A DNA stretch of 64,000 nucleotides from Pisolithus tinctorius (GCA_024663395.1 JANFAH010000001.1:4092001-4156000); one strand, 5' to 3'. Shown: positions 22,284-34,710, counted from the stretch's first letter. The notes: generated by a model from the letters alone, not told the origin. Numbers and translations are program-made.

Positions 22284-24721
22284 ATGGGCGTCTCCTCATC
22301 CGAATCGGCGTCTCTGAAACCTGCGCCATCGTCTCCAGAGATCCAATCATTGAGCATTAGAGATGCCACCGACGAGGATCGCGAGCTCGCGGGGAAAATC
22401 AAAGCACAAGCTAATAAAGCGTTTACAGGTGATACCTTTCCTCCCAATGTGAACAGCAGGGGCTTATTAGTATTACAGGCCATAATTTTACTGCAGCAAT
22501 TAAGCTGTACTCTGAGGCGATCCAGCTGAATCCAATGGATGCAACCTTCTGGTGTAACCGCGCCGCAGCGAGAACGAAACTAGAAGAGTATGGTTTCGCA
22601 CTCGCGGATGCTTGTACGTTGTAACTAAGTTGCCTTCTCTTGGTGATCGTTGGCGACACGAGCTGAAGTGCCTGTGGGACCATTTTATAGCGAAGGCTGT
22701 TGACATAGATCCGAAGTATGCCAAAGCATACTACAGGTATGAACGCTCGACCCAGTTCCATGGACTTTTTGAGATTTGGGCAACCAGACGCGCGACATGC
22801 TACCTCCAACTTGCGAAACCGCAGATGGCCGTTTTAGATTTTAAGAAGGTACTCGCATTAGAACCTCGAAATGATACTGTCCGGGCACAGTTGACAGCCA
22901 CTCAAAAACTTGTGCGGAAGATTGAGTTTGAGAAGGTAAATAGGAAGGCAGTCTGGTGACTTCGTTTCGCGGGACTCACCACTGTTTCGAGGCAATTGAG
23001 ATGGAGGAAGAAAAGAATGCCGTAGAGCGATGCTTAGAGATTATTGGAGAAGGTTCGTTCGTAAAAAAAAGATACGATATTGACCGACTATTGGGCAATT
23101 TTAGGCAACTGCGACGTAGATCGTGACTACGTTGGCCCGGAGATGCCGAAGTCGGGCGATGGGAAATATGCCATAACGCAAGACTTCGTAACCCAGATGA
23201 TTGACTGGTTCAAGGAGGGGAAAAAGATTCCACGAAGATTCGCATGGGAGATCGTCCTTGGAGCACATGCCCAGTTTAGCAAGGAGGAGAGTTTGGTTCA
23301 AATCAATTTGGGCGAGGGAGAGACCTGCGATGTAATCGGAGATGTCCATGGCATGTTTGAATAATGGGATTTGGCGATGAAAAGATCTCATGGGTTTATC
23401 ATAGGTCAACTCTACGATCTCCTGCACTTATATTCCCTTACGGGCGCTCCGAAGGCGGATCATTATCTGTTGATGAACGGAGACCTTGTTGACAGAGGGT
23501 CCTGGTCTATCGAGGTCATCTTGATCGCATTTGCCTACAAATGTGAGTACACCCCCCTAATGTAGGTACTACGTCTAAAATGCGTTAGGGTTATACCCGA
23601 ATCGGATGTTTATCAACAGAGGGAACCACGAAGCGAAGGAGATGAATCGGACGTATGGCTTCGAGGGCGAAGCCAAGCATAAACATGGAGAGCAGACATA
23701 CAAGGTAGCAACGGTTTTTCATTTTTCATTACTACCCTCGATTCTGAAGACAGGCCTTCCCTGTAGCTATTCGCTCATGTTTTCACAACTAGTATGGACT
23801 TGTCTCCTGGACTCCTAAGCAATTTTTTTAACCGCGTCCTCATGCTCAGTGCCACTAGCGACACTTGTCAGCGCAACTGAAAGGCCTGGAAACGTCAATA
23901 CCAAAACGATCTTGTCACCAGAAGGTTTTAAACGGTATTTCGTAGTTCATGGTGGTTTGTTTAGCAAGGACAACGTCACTCTGGATGACGTTCGTAAGAT
24001 ACCACGGATAGGAAGGCAGCCGGGCCAAGAAGGATTGATGTGTCAGTTTTTTTGACATTGTGGCTGTTCGTTTTCCTGACTTTTCATTTTGTCTAGGCGA
24101 GGTATCTATCCCCAGCGCCAGCTGTAGTCCGCAATCCCTAAAATCATTTACAGCTCCTTTGGACCGATCCACAAGAGGCACCAGGTCGTGGTCCAAGTAA
24201 ACGGGTAGGATGTTTCTCGAGTCGATTCCCATTAATTTTCTGAGCTATGACATATAGGGTGTCGGCATTTCTTTTGGGCCGGATGTTACAAAAGCATGGT
24301 GCACTCTCAACGGTGTGACTGGAGTCATCCGGAGCCATGAAGTGAGGGCAGGTCTGTAAAGCCCCATTGAAGATCATTCCACTTTTTACTTACTTGCGTA
24401 TCTATTCAAATTGCAAGATGGCTATGCCGTTGAGCATGACGGTCTCTGCATAACGGTAGGTCACAGTCTCAGGCAGTCCTCTCATCGAGCTCACCCCCTT
24501 TCAGGTTTTCTCTGCTCCAAATTACGTCGATCAAGTTGGTAACAAGGGGGCATATGTAAGCCCTTTCGTGGCCATGATGAATTGTCATCTAATGTAGAGC
24601 ATCGCAGATCCGAATAGACGCGTCAGGAGACTTAAGGTACCACCAGTTCGAGGCACAACCTCACCCGCCAATAAAGCCTATGGCGTACGCCATGGGAGGG
24701 TTGGCGAGTTTGATGATGTGA
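22284..24721 (+). CDS. PPT1: Serine/threonine protein phosphatase 5 (TPR-PP5)
   Basis: Sixteen predicted exons join in frame to 534 residues, close to the usual PP5 length. The N-terminal third carries three TPR motifs ([20 protein letters not shown], a second around [15 protein letters not shown], a third ending [11 protein letters not shown]). A linker leads to the PPP catalytic core: GDVHG (~257-261), GDLVDRG, RGNHE (~317-321), YVVHGG-type FVVHGG, ELLWTDPQ and VFSAPNY, followed by the C-terminal [11 protein letters not shown] and MAYAMGG that act as autoinhibitory tail by family knowledge. PP5 binds Hsp90 via its TPRs and dephosphorylates chaperone clients. Two splicing oddities are needed for a full-length product: a GC-AG intron at 23351-23404 and a 5-nt exon at 24097-24101. 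Both restore strongly conserved residues. Confidence 0.92.
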
Positions 24722-24883
24722 GGATAAACTATGGGAGGAAATTCCAGATCCTGGAGTGATTTCACTGAGGTTTGCGTAGATAGTTGTGCATCGTGAGAAT
24801 CCCATTTGTAGTAATTGCTGTGGGTGCCAAGTTAGCCGACAATTCTCAAATCCTCGACACTCAATTACTTACGTGCTGCTGCG

Positions 24884-27691
24884 ATGGACAAGACCAAGTC
24901 CAAATTAGCTGCGTTCTTCGACAACGATGACGAAGACTCCTCTTTTCCAGTGCGCGACGGATAGAACCTATTTCTTGAGTAGAACACACTTACCGATTTG
25001 TCTTCCTGAATTAGCAAAAGGGGGTGGACGAGATGAAACTATCGCAATATGCACAGGGCACCGTGCGCAAGTCTCGGAGGGAGAAGGAGAAAGAAGCCGC
25101 AGAAGCGAAAAAGAAGGAGGAGGAAGAGAATGCGGCAAGGGCTTATGCGGAGTTCCTCGATGCATTTGAGGGCGAGGACGGTGGCAGGCGGAAGTCAAGC
25201 TCTAATTTCGTGCGCGCGTCCGGCGACTCGAACACGAAGACGCCCTACCAGCCCTTGATGAAGAGTACTACGGAGTCAGCAAAACCTCCCAGGGCCTTTC
25301 GAGCCGAACTGGAAGACGTATGTGAGATCCATTATTCTATATATTCTTGATCTCTTAAAGCGTTCTCAGCCCTCGCCAGCGCCCGCCGTTCCCAAACCAA
25401 AGGGAAAGCGCGCTATGGATGCTTTCCTCGAAGAGATCAAGAGGTATGCGTAACAATTTTTGCGATTGGTTACTCCTAAACCCGAACCCAGGGAACAAGC
25501 TTTGCGGGAAGCTCGATATTCTCGCTCTGGTGAACAGGGTCTTTGATATCGACATGCAAGTGACTAACTAATTTATCTAGCGCATGGACGGTCTGTTACA
25601 GCGCTTGCAGGTGGGTTCGATCAGTACTGTACCAGTTATGCAGCTAACTGTCTATGTAGCATACGAAGGTCAGAGCGGAAGCAAGGACCGAGGTGACCCG
25701 GAGGTAAGTGTGAGAGTTCGTTTACCCGTTCTACATCTCATACTCGTAGACAACAAATCTGTTCGTGGCCAACCTGCCGGCTAATGTCACCGAGCAATCT
25801 TTGGGCACATTTTTCGCTCGACACGGACCCGTTGGTTCGGTGAGTGCTCTCCGCTGGTAAACGCATATAACCCCTCATCGGCGTATGTCTTCAGGTCAAG
25901 ATCATGTGGCCAAGGGGTGATATAGGTAGTGGGCCTGGTGGAGATATGACTGCTTCACGGCGGAATAGGAATGCGGGCTTGAGTGGATTTGTATCGTTTA
26001 TGAAACGCAAACATGCGGAGGCTGCTCTTAGGGAGTTCGATGGATTTGACTGGGGAGGCTCAGTTTTGCGTGTGGGGTGGAGTAAGGCCGTGCCTATGAG
26101 CAATAAACCACTCTATAGTCAGTGCTTCTAATATCAGTCGCCTGTGATTATAGCTAACGTGACGTGTAGTTGCCTCTGGCCGCTCTCGCTCCTCTTCACG
26201 CTCCAGAAGTAGGGGCCGTCGCGGAAGTGGGCGCAGTACAAGTTGGTCTTATTCTCCCAAGCGCCGCTCTCGCTCTCGTTCCCGGTCTGGTCGTAGATCA
26301 AGTCGGCGTTCTCGAAGCCGTTCTTGGAGTCGTAGCCGGTCGCATTCACGCCAAAGGCGCCGGTCATACAGCCGAGGGAGGAACAAAAGTCGAAGCCCCC
26401 GATGGCAATCCGGAAAATCTCCAAGGAGACACGAGGAAGATGAAGGAGCCGGTGTCACAGATACTTTCATTCGGGCTGTTGCTGCAGAAGTGAAGGGTCA
26501 TGGCTTGAAGTATGAAGAAAACCTCAGACAATGGGAACGTGAGAATGTGAAGTATGCATTCCTGACTGATCGGAGGGTGAGCTTTTAGCTGGAGGGTTGG
26601 GGAGCGATACTAATATTAAGGGAATTCAGCATCATCGGCATGCATTCTACCGGGGATTAGTCGAACGGGAGGACACCATGGATCCGGAATTTGATGATAA
26701 CGTTGGTCCGAATGTTTTCTTGTGCGTTTATGTTGACTGAGAGTCATCAGGGTTACAACTCAATTTACTCGACCGATTCTGCTGAAGAGTCTGAGCGGGA
26801 ACGTTCAAAGAAGACCGTGCTTGGCAGATTAGCCCGTAAGCGGTTTGAAGCCATGTTACGTGGCCTTTCTGGGAAGTGCGGCGAGTTGGCTCGATGTATG
26901 ACATTTAGTCTTGAGCATGCCGAAGCTGCTCGCGAAGTGAGTCGGTTATTTTGCATTAGAGATATCCTTTAATTCCTCTCGCTCAGGTTTCAGACCTCAT
27001 TATCTCGTCACTTCTAGTGGATAGTACCCCTGTGCCTCGCAAAATTGCCCGCCTTCATCTCATCTGCGACATACTCCATAATTCGGCTGCTCCTGTTCCC
27101 AGTGCATGGAAGTTCCGACAAGAATTCCAAGCAAGGCTTGGGGTCGTATTTGATCATTTCTCTACTATCTACCACTCGTTCCCCGGTCGTATCACCGCAG
27201 AGACCTTCAAGAAACAGATCACTTCTGTCGTGGATATCTGGGAGGACTGGATTGTCTTTCCTCCGGAGTTCACTGCAGAGCTTCGAGCACGCTTAGATGG
27301 CACAGCTCACGCTGAAGCAAAACCTAGCAAGGACGATGGTAACACTGACAAGGTGTCGAAAACCGAGACTCGATATATATCCAAATTCAAGTCCAAGTCT
27401 TTCCAACCTGCGCAAGATGCGGTGTCTTCTGCTAAGGATTCCGGTACGGACAAAGGGGATGATATTGACGGTGCTCCAATCGAGGAGATGGATGTGGATG
27501 GGATTCCCCTGGAAGAGGATGTCGATGGCGTTCCCCTCGAGGATGCCGACGGCGTACCTCTTGACGATGTCGACGGCGTGCCTCTTGACGAAGACGTCGA
27601 TGGAGTACCGCTTGAGGAGAAACCGGAGTATAACAATCGCATCTTTGACAGCGATGGCGAAATGGATGACATCGATGGCATTCCACTGTAG
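24884..27691 (+). CDS. U2SURP: U2 snRNP-associated SURP protein (SR140)
   Basis: A multi-exon gene reading in order as: a short N-terminal motif (MDKTKSKLAAFFDNDDED), a charged coiled-coil (RREKEKEAAEAKKKEEEE), an RRM with NLFVANLPANVTEQ and GFVSFMKRKHAEAALREFDG, a dense RS domain, a SURP module (FIRAVAAEVKGHGLKYEENL, with AFYRGLVERED later), a CID/RPR domain (VLGRLARKRFEAMLRGLSG, SLLVDSTPVPRKIARLHLI, FKKQITSVVDIWEDWIVFP), and a tail with repeated DGxPL units. This set identifies U2SURP/SR140, a component of the 17S U2 snRNP in pre-mRNA splicing. The RS domain lies between RRM and SURP, while in the vertebrate protein the RS-rich part is C-terminal. Introns are 45-75 bp. The first exon is short (ATG at 24884 to ~24949). 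Confidence 0.9.
27480..27691 (+). repeat. Tandem DGxPL-coding repeats in U2SURP tail
   Basis: About six units of a roughly 8-10 codon motif with consensus D-[VA]-D-G-[VI]-P-L-[ED]-[ED] follow each other, coded by related but diverged triplets. A final isolated copy (DDIDGIPL) ends the protein. Similar DGxP repeats follow the CID in animal U2SURP, from family knowledge. Confidence 0.8.
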
Positions 27692-27815
27692 TCACTCTTC
27701 ATCCTGCTTCAATGCCTGCATGTTTATGTATTTTGGGTAGTATGGGTTAATCCAACCGATGCATAGTGTGTGTACTCATATTTAAGGTAAAGTGTAACCT
27801 GGGTCTCATAATCAC

Positions 27816-30800
27816 CTAACGACGCCCTGCACGAGAAGCCACAACCTGTGACAGAATTGCTTCCTTCGCGGCTTCTAAAGCCGATTCGGAGCCTGGATGC
27901 TAAGTGTAAGACATGAAGCACAGATAGCTAAGGGCGCTACGTACCAACGATGATGATAGTGTTGTTTTCCCTGCCGACCGTGATATCAGTTCCGGTTTCG
28001 TTGCGTAACCGCGCAATGTTGGAACCTTTCGTGCCAACCAGCCTAGGGAACACGGATCGATCCGGAAGTGTCAAAAACCCAATATGGGTTTTGTCCTTCG
28101 CCTGCTCAATGGAAACCTGGATTTCGCTCTGGGCACGCTCCAGACTGGTGGCATCTTTCGCTTTTAATGTCCACTCCGAACTCCCTTCTTCTGCGTGTTG
28201 ATGGTTGGGAGTAACTTGCCAGTCAGCCTCAGGTACGTCCTCGCTGTTGATGCGGGTGCTGAAGTTCACTGGTTGAGGAGGTTGCGTTGGGAAGGTAGGT
28301 CTATTTTGTTGAACGGACTGTTCAACTTGAACACCAAATGACCTCAATGTGCGGAGCAGGGCGCCTTGTTGCAGGACAGCATCGTGATACATCAAGGGAA
28401 TGGAAACCATAGCCGTTGCGCCGTCAGCCACAAGTCCCTTTATGTGACTCTGAAGATCCAAATGATCTCAGCGCTTCCTAACTGCGAAAAGGTTGCGTAC
28501 CTTCATATCCGAAATTGCCGCCTCGCACGCCGATTGTGACCCGCTAACTTTTACGATATCGCCAGGATCCGCAGTCTCCACCTCAGTAGCATTAGACGGT
28601 TCTCCAACCTGACCATACCCACGAGAACCTGGCAACTGAATATACACGCCGTACCGGTTTTGCAAGTCATGCAGATGCTGGCCACCCCTGCCGATGATGT
28701 TGCGGTGCTGAGCAGCGGGGATCTCGACTGCTACCACAACTTGGTCACGAAGTGCAGAAACTTTATTCTCTAGCTCGTCCTTGATCCTACTCAGAACGCC
28801 AGGCTCTCCACGAAGGCGAACTTCATCAGAAATATCACCCTGACGCGGACTAAGCGATGGTCGATAAGCAAGCTGCATGGAACGTGGGGAACACATACAA
28901 TCTGACCAACCCAGCCTGCAGCTTGGGGTCTGAAGGTCCACCACAACGAACAATGAGGTCCTTGAGGCCCTGGCCACCAGGACCAATGATGGAGCGATGG
29001 TACTTTTGTTCAACGTAAATAGTTTCACTGGTTTCTTCTGGCACTTGTTCGACGATCGCAAGAATAGCAGTTTTGGCAGCATTGATGGCGGCCTTGGTAC
29101 CACGAGCTGTGATGTAGACGTCCGCAGACTTGTCCTCGATAGTGCCTCTTTCAATATCGATTTGGGCATCTGTCTCGTCTTTAATCTCGTTGATGGTAGC
29201 CCCACCTTTTCCAAGAATATGGGCGATAGCCCTTCCTGGAACAGTGAATTTGAGAGTATTGTTCACCTCCTTCTCAAAGTCCAGAGCTTCCAATAGCTCA
29301 AGCTTAGCTTGGGCTACACCTTTCTTGCCGCCCCTAATGACAACCTCGTCCGGTTTGAGCTCCCGTTTACCTTCTACATTATCCCCAAACTGGCGAGGGA
29401 AGGTAACCTTGACACCATATCTGTCTTCGAGGCGGACAACGTATTTCCCACTTTGACCAATGAGAGATGCATGGTACTGGCCAGGGATCTTGAGAATCTC
29501 GGTAGTCTCGTCAGCCTGTGAACCTCGATTAGCCACGGTCGCAGTTCGGTACAGACGACTAACCAATTTCTCAACTTGAGCCAGGATCCGCTTCTTAGCT
29601 TCGTCAACATTTTCTTTTCGTCCAGTGATCTGGGATCTCTCGTTAATATCGCTTCCATCGCTTCCTAAGATTGTCTTGCCTTTAACTTGGCTTTCTGGGT
29701 AACTGATTTCTTCTTCTTAGAGAACTCTTTTTCCTTCTCCTCGACTTCGTCGGAGAAGTCGACCCGAACGTTGAGTTGTTCCCGTAGTTTATTAATATTA
29801 GCACCCTGTACACCGACGATCCGCCCGACGAATTCCTTGTCAATCTCAAACTCCGTGAACTAGACACATGAGAACATGTCGATGAGGACAGAAAAAAATG
29901 AAATAACATACGTAGCTGCTGGCAATGGCATCTTCCTTGGCGTCTTCGACCATCTGACGGATTTTTTTGACCGCATTGTCAACATCTGACCTGATGCCGC
30001 GGAACCATATGACATCTTCGGTGGAGGGATCGCCGGCCTCGGCGCCAAATTTGACCAAGAGCGCCTGATCCTCGCCGACAATACTATACAACGATAAACA
30101 GATGATCAATCGCTTGGCCAGACAACCTTACGAGTGGAGGATATTTCCATCCATGCCCATCAGAGCCTTGTGCCAGCGTTTCTCAACGGGGAGAACTTCG
30201 GTCTTGATGTCGGCAACTTCCTTGGCCATCTTGAGCAAAGCTTGAGCTACCTCATCCAGATGTTTTTCCTTCTCTACGGGCGAAGGAGATGCATGAGGCG
30301 AGAAGGGGTCATAAACAAGCAGAACCGATGATTGCTGGGTGGGTTCAAGAGGGAAGTAAACTTGCACATTGTCAACCTCGTGGAATTGCTCCAGCCTACA
30401 ATAATCGATGATGATTAAAAAGGTGCTAAAAGTGAAACAAAGTAACTCACTTCTGCGCGTTCTTGACCTGGATAAGTTCATGGCTAAGCCAGTCAATAGG
30501 AATCTCCTTTGTCGCTCCAATCAATTTTCCAAGGAGTTCAGACATCTGCCTAACAACGGCATCGACGACAGATTTTTCACCGATTATGTCGACATTAAGA
30601 ACCGAAGCCTGAGCAGCTGTTGCGGTCGAAGGTATGAAGACAGAGGCACCGGGATGCTTAGCATTAAGGGTTTCTGGGTAGTTGATACGAGTGATATAAG
30701 CGAGCAATTGACGGGAAAGCGATATAGGACCAGGGAGCGGGAACACATGGATATACTGGGAATTGGCCATTTCCATGACAATAGCAAGGCCTGCTTGAAC

Positions 30801-32086
30801 GTCGTCCGGCATGCCGTAGACAGTAACCTCTTCACTAGGATCCTCGATATCAGGAACGACAACCGAACACTTGCTCTTCATAAAGATATCCTCTTGGGCT
30901 TTGCCATCGAGAAGACGGTGTTGCCTCTTTGGAAGGGAAAGTTTCATCAGATTCAAGACAGTCTTGCATGATTGGATTGTCGCTTTAATCACTTCAACCA
31001 CCCGTACAACGACCTCACGGTCACCGTTTGCAACAACCTCGCGCTCGGCGTTCAAGGTTAATTGAATATCTCCTCCCTGAGCTGCTTGAAGGAAATGGGA
31101 ACGAAGAGCAATGATAAACGGCAAAATATGAGATGGGATATCCTTGACGCGACGGGTGATCCTAGGTGACCTATTAGAAATGATACTAGTGATCATGTCG
31201 CGGGCTTCGAGAGCAAGAGGTTGGGGACCAGTAATTGTCACGGGAAGCGTAGGCTCCTCTTCGTCCTCCACCTCAACCGAAGGGGTGGCCGGTCCAGAAG
31301 AGGTTTCATTACTTGTGCCGTTTGAAGTGGAAGTTTCCTTGGGGGGCACGTCAACCTTCACACCGAGTTGGTCACGGATTTGTTTCAAGGTAGCGCCTAG
31401 TAACAAATCAGCATAGAATCAAACTGCTTACTTGCAGTACTCGCCCTTCGAACCGATAATAGAACCAATCATAGAAACAGGAGCGAGAACCGTGAGAGTC
31501 ACCTACACAAGAATTCAAAGTGGATGGTCGATGACAACTATGCTTAGCTTACCACAGGGCTTAACAAGGAGAGTAGGTGTCGCTTAGCTTTCTCCACCTC
31601 CTTCTCGGTCTCAGCCTTCATGTGGAAAGTAGTCTGACGAGCCTTCTGATTCGCCGAAGCCTCAATCTTGACCTTAAACTTGGACATAACTTGTTTCATG
31701 ACGTCCCCAAGAGACATGGGCTTGCCGTCCTTGGTGGTTGGAAGCGCGATGGCTGACAGTGTGAAAGAGTCTGAGACCATGGGTTGAGATCTGACATTAG
31801 CCTTAATACGGGGACCGGAATCAGCGCCCCAAGCAGACTTGGGCGGCGGCTGCGCAACTGGGGTACTAGACACGAGAGATGGAAAGTGCGAATGAGAGTC
31901 CACGTCCAAAGCTTCCCGCCCATCTCGAGCCTTAACCGGGACCTCTGGGGCCCCAAGGACCGGAAACGGATCAGGAGCCCCTTCGAGTGGGTCTAACCTC
32001 TACTCGTTCTAAGGTGTCACTGCTTCCATCCAGAGGACATGATGACACTACTGCACCTTGTTGTGATCAGCTGCCGCATGAGCCAT
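27816..32086 (-). CDS. SCP160: Multi-KH-domain RNA-binding protein (Scp160/vigilin)
   Basis: A long minus-strand gene beginning MAHAAADHNK at 32086, spliced to RLDPLEGAPDPF. At least seven KH domains show the GxxG loop: GSKG, GVQG, GQSG, GKGG, GPGG, GRGG and GTKG, plus a divergent GMDG. Typical KH contexts include YHASLIGQSGKYVVRLED, RAIAHILGKGGATINEIKDE and RSIIGPGGQGLKDL. The protein is over 1,200 residues. Scp160/vigilin binds mRNAs and polysomes at the ER. A GC-AG intron (29630-29679) is needed to join KLK to ITGRKENVDEAKKRI. The last intron near 27900 is ambiguous: only a weak donor (GTTGGT) gives the expected tail ending EAAKEAILSQVV. The gene converges on U2SURP. Confidence 0.9.
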
Positions 32087-32537
32087 AATGAAAGGCCAAA
32101 ACACAAAACCAGTTGACGGAAGATACCTGATGGCAGAGTCCGACGTGAGACGGAACTGCACACGTTGCGATGAAAAAAAGAAGAAAGTCGAACAAAAATG
32201 AGAAGTGTTCGGTTGTGCGAAGGGTTGCACGCGTCTCGTCATACAGACCGTGGGAGGGATGTACCTTTCCGGGTGTGCTAATCGGAAGAATATGAGCTCC
32301 GGGCCTGAGCAGGTGAAACCCCTCGACTCTTCGATGGACACCAACACCCCTCGTAGCACGATGCTATCAGCGTGTATTTATACATGGTACTATTGTCGGC
32401 ATTCACGCACGCGATAAGGTAGTAGGAAGCGTTGTCGGTCGCGCGTGTCACGTGCACTTGCTTTGTGAGCACATGACCGATGCTAAGCCCTGACGTGGAA
32501 CTCGGACACACAGCTGAGGAATATCATAGGAGCATCC
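32087..32537. promoter_or_regulatory. Divergent promoter region, SCP160 / ERO1
   Basis: The start codons of SCP160 (leftward) and ERO1 (rightward) are 451 bases apart, so this stretch should hold both promoters and 5' leaders. I see no firm TATA box. A GCACGTGACACG-like palindromic core occurs near 32445-32455 (CACGTG), a possible bHLH site. Confidence 0.45.
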
Positions 32538-34710
32538 ATGGGCACCAGTTGCTGGAGGAGAACGCTTCTCCTTGCGTGCAGTTTTTATGCCGCAGCATAT
32601 GCAAACTCGTTTCTAGAGGAAGGTCTGGTACGCAAAGACCAGGTCAAGAATGTGCTCGAGCACGAGCCAGTACGGGGCGAACCTGTCTGCCACCACACGG
32701 TATGCGACCATATCACTCTTGGCTCCTTAATAGCCTTACCCGCCTTCCCAGATGACAGGCCCCATAGAGACCACAATGTGCGACTACGAAACCATCGAGA
32801 GTGTCAATGAAGAATTATATACCAATCTTCATGACCTCGTGCAAACACCTTTTTTTCGCTATTTCCAGGTCAGCTTTTTGGCCCTCTTCCATGAAATTGC
32901 CATGATGACCATGTGCTAGGTTGACCTTTACAGGGAGTGTCCCTTCTGGCAGGATAATGGCTTCTGCATGAACCGCGAATGTGGGATCACAACCGTAGAC
33001 GAGGTCCTCTGGTGGTGTACCGTCTGTAAATTGAATCCGAGGCTGACCAATGTCTTAGAGTGAAATACCGGAAAAGTGGAGAGCTGCAGCACTGAGCAAA
33101 ATTGACTTGCCACCACCCGGCCAGGTTAACAATAGTTTTCTCGACAGTTTCTCTTGTCTGACCCCTCAACAGCGAATACAGCTACCAGGCTGCTACTATA
33201 GGGACTCTGACTTCTGCTTCTTAGACGACCTGACGGGTGAGTTGACACATTAGCTACACGCCCATGTTATTGAGCATCGCCTTTTGTTAGAGGGTGAATA
33301 TTTTGACTTGGCCACCATTCCGGAGCGCTACACAGGATACTCGGGGCCCTCTGCACACCGTGTTTGGAGGGCCATTTACGAAGAGAATTGCTTCGGCCTC
33401 TCCGAGTTGAATCTCCTCACCGGAAGATCCCCGGCACCCGTCACTCTCCCTGATACCCTTACTGACATTTTACGAATACCCGTTAATGGAGACGACACTG
33501 CGGAGGAGTGTTTGGAAAAGAGGGTTTACTACAAGATCATTTCTGGTTAGTAGCTTGCATTTTCATATAATCATGACGCGCTCAATGCTGCAGGTCTGCA
33601 CGCGTCAATATCGACCCATATTTGTGCGGAGTACCTCAACCAGTCAACTGGAGAATGGGTATGATTTGTATACGCTTCATATAATATGCGACTCTCATAG
33701 CCTTGCAGGGCCCGAGCCTTCAGTGTTTCGTCAATCGCGTGGCTTCACATCCGGAACGGCTGCAATATATCTACTTCGATGCAGTACTTCTCCTTCGTGC
33801 AGTCGCTCGTGTAGCACCATACCTTTCTGCGTACGACTACTGCGCCACATCCTCCGTCATACCCCACGACCACCCACACGAGCCAGATTTAATGGACGAA
33901 GTTAGAACTCGAGTCAGACTTGAAAACGTACTGCAGATAGCCAAACGCACCGGGAAATTTGACGAAAGCGTGCTATTCCGGGGAGAGAACGCGAATGTGA
34001 AGCGACTTTGCTGTCATGTGGTAAATCTGCTGACGGGAGATCCAATAGGTTTTGAAGGAGGAGTTCAAGGACCATTTCCGGAATGTTTCGCGCATCATGG
34101 ACTGTGTTGGATGTGACAAGTGCCGCCTTTGGGGCAAGGTTCAGACGACTGGCTTGGCCACAGCTCTTAAAATACTGTTCGAGATAGATGAAAAGGCTCT
34201 AGAGTCAGCCTTTTCTCTTCATCCGTGCCACGCTTACTGATTTGTTGCACCAGCCCCTGCAATAACCAAAACCTGCTACAGCGTTCAGAGGTCGTTGCAT
34301 TGGTCAACACACTTCACCGGTTCAGCGAGAGTCTCCATTTGGTGGAACAATTCCGAGATATGTGGAAAAACGTAGGGCAACGTGATTCGGAACGACTTAT
34401 CCACGAAGCAGAGGAGGCTGTCGAAGGCTACGTACGCCAACCTTCGCGATTCACCGCCGAGTAACTAACGAGGACACTCTAGCCACGGAAGACACCCAGC
34501 GTCAAGCCCCCAGTCTCCAGCGGACCAGAACTGGAGCGACCACAAGATATCACCGATGCTAACGATGGCTGGGTCGCAAGACTCCAAGCACGCTCGTTTC
34601 AGTTCGTTCAAGGCTGCAAGCAGCATGGACTTGATTGTGTCGGCCAGCTGTCGGGTTTCTGGCAATATTTCTATCACGCAATCCTTCCAGAAACACGAAC
34701 TGAACTCTGA
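32538..34710 (+). CDS. ERO1: ER oxidoreductin 1
   Basis: A signal peptide opens the protein ([19 protein letters not shown]). Family landmarks follow across many exons: [99 protein letters not shown], and the active-site [17 protein letters not shown] (CxxCxxC) then LGTALK-like [13 protein letters not shown]1 reoxidises PDI in the ER with FAD and O2. The reading through 34464 could stop there, but an intron 34429-34482 with a textbook branch site (TAACTAAC) and TCTAG acceptor instead adds about 75 residues ending at 34710. I favour the longer form. Coding signs support it: the added frame is open and protein-like ([18 protein letters not shown]). Confidence 0.9.

Noticed and set aside
27307..27702. 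Minus-strand Ser/Thr-rich frames opposite the U2SURP tail
   Set aside because: They mirror the acidic DGxPL repeats and arise from the repeat DNA; the + strand frame is the real one.
31544..31996. Alternative frames opposite or overlapping the SCP160 N-terminal exon
   Set aside because: The KH-containing frame continues cleanly into later exons; the others have no partner exons.
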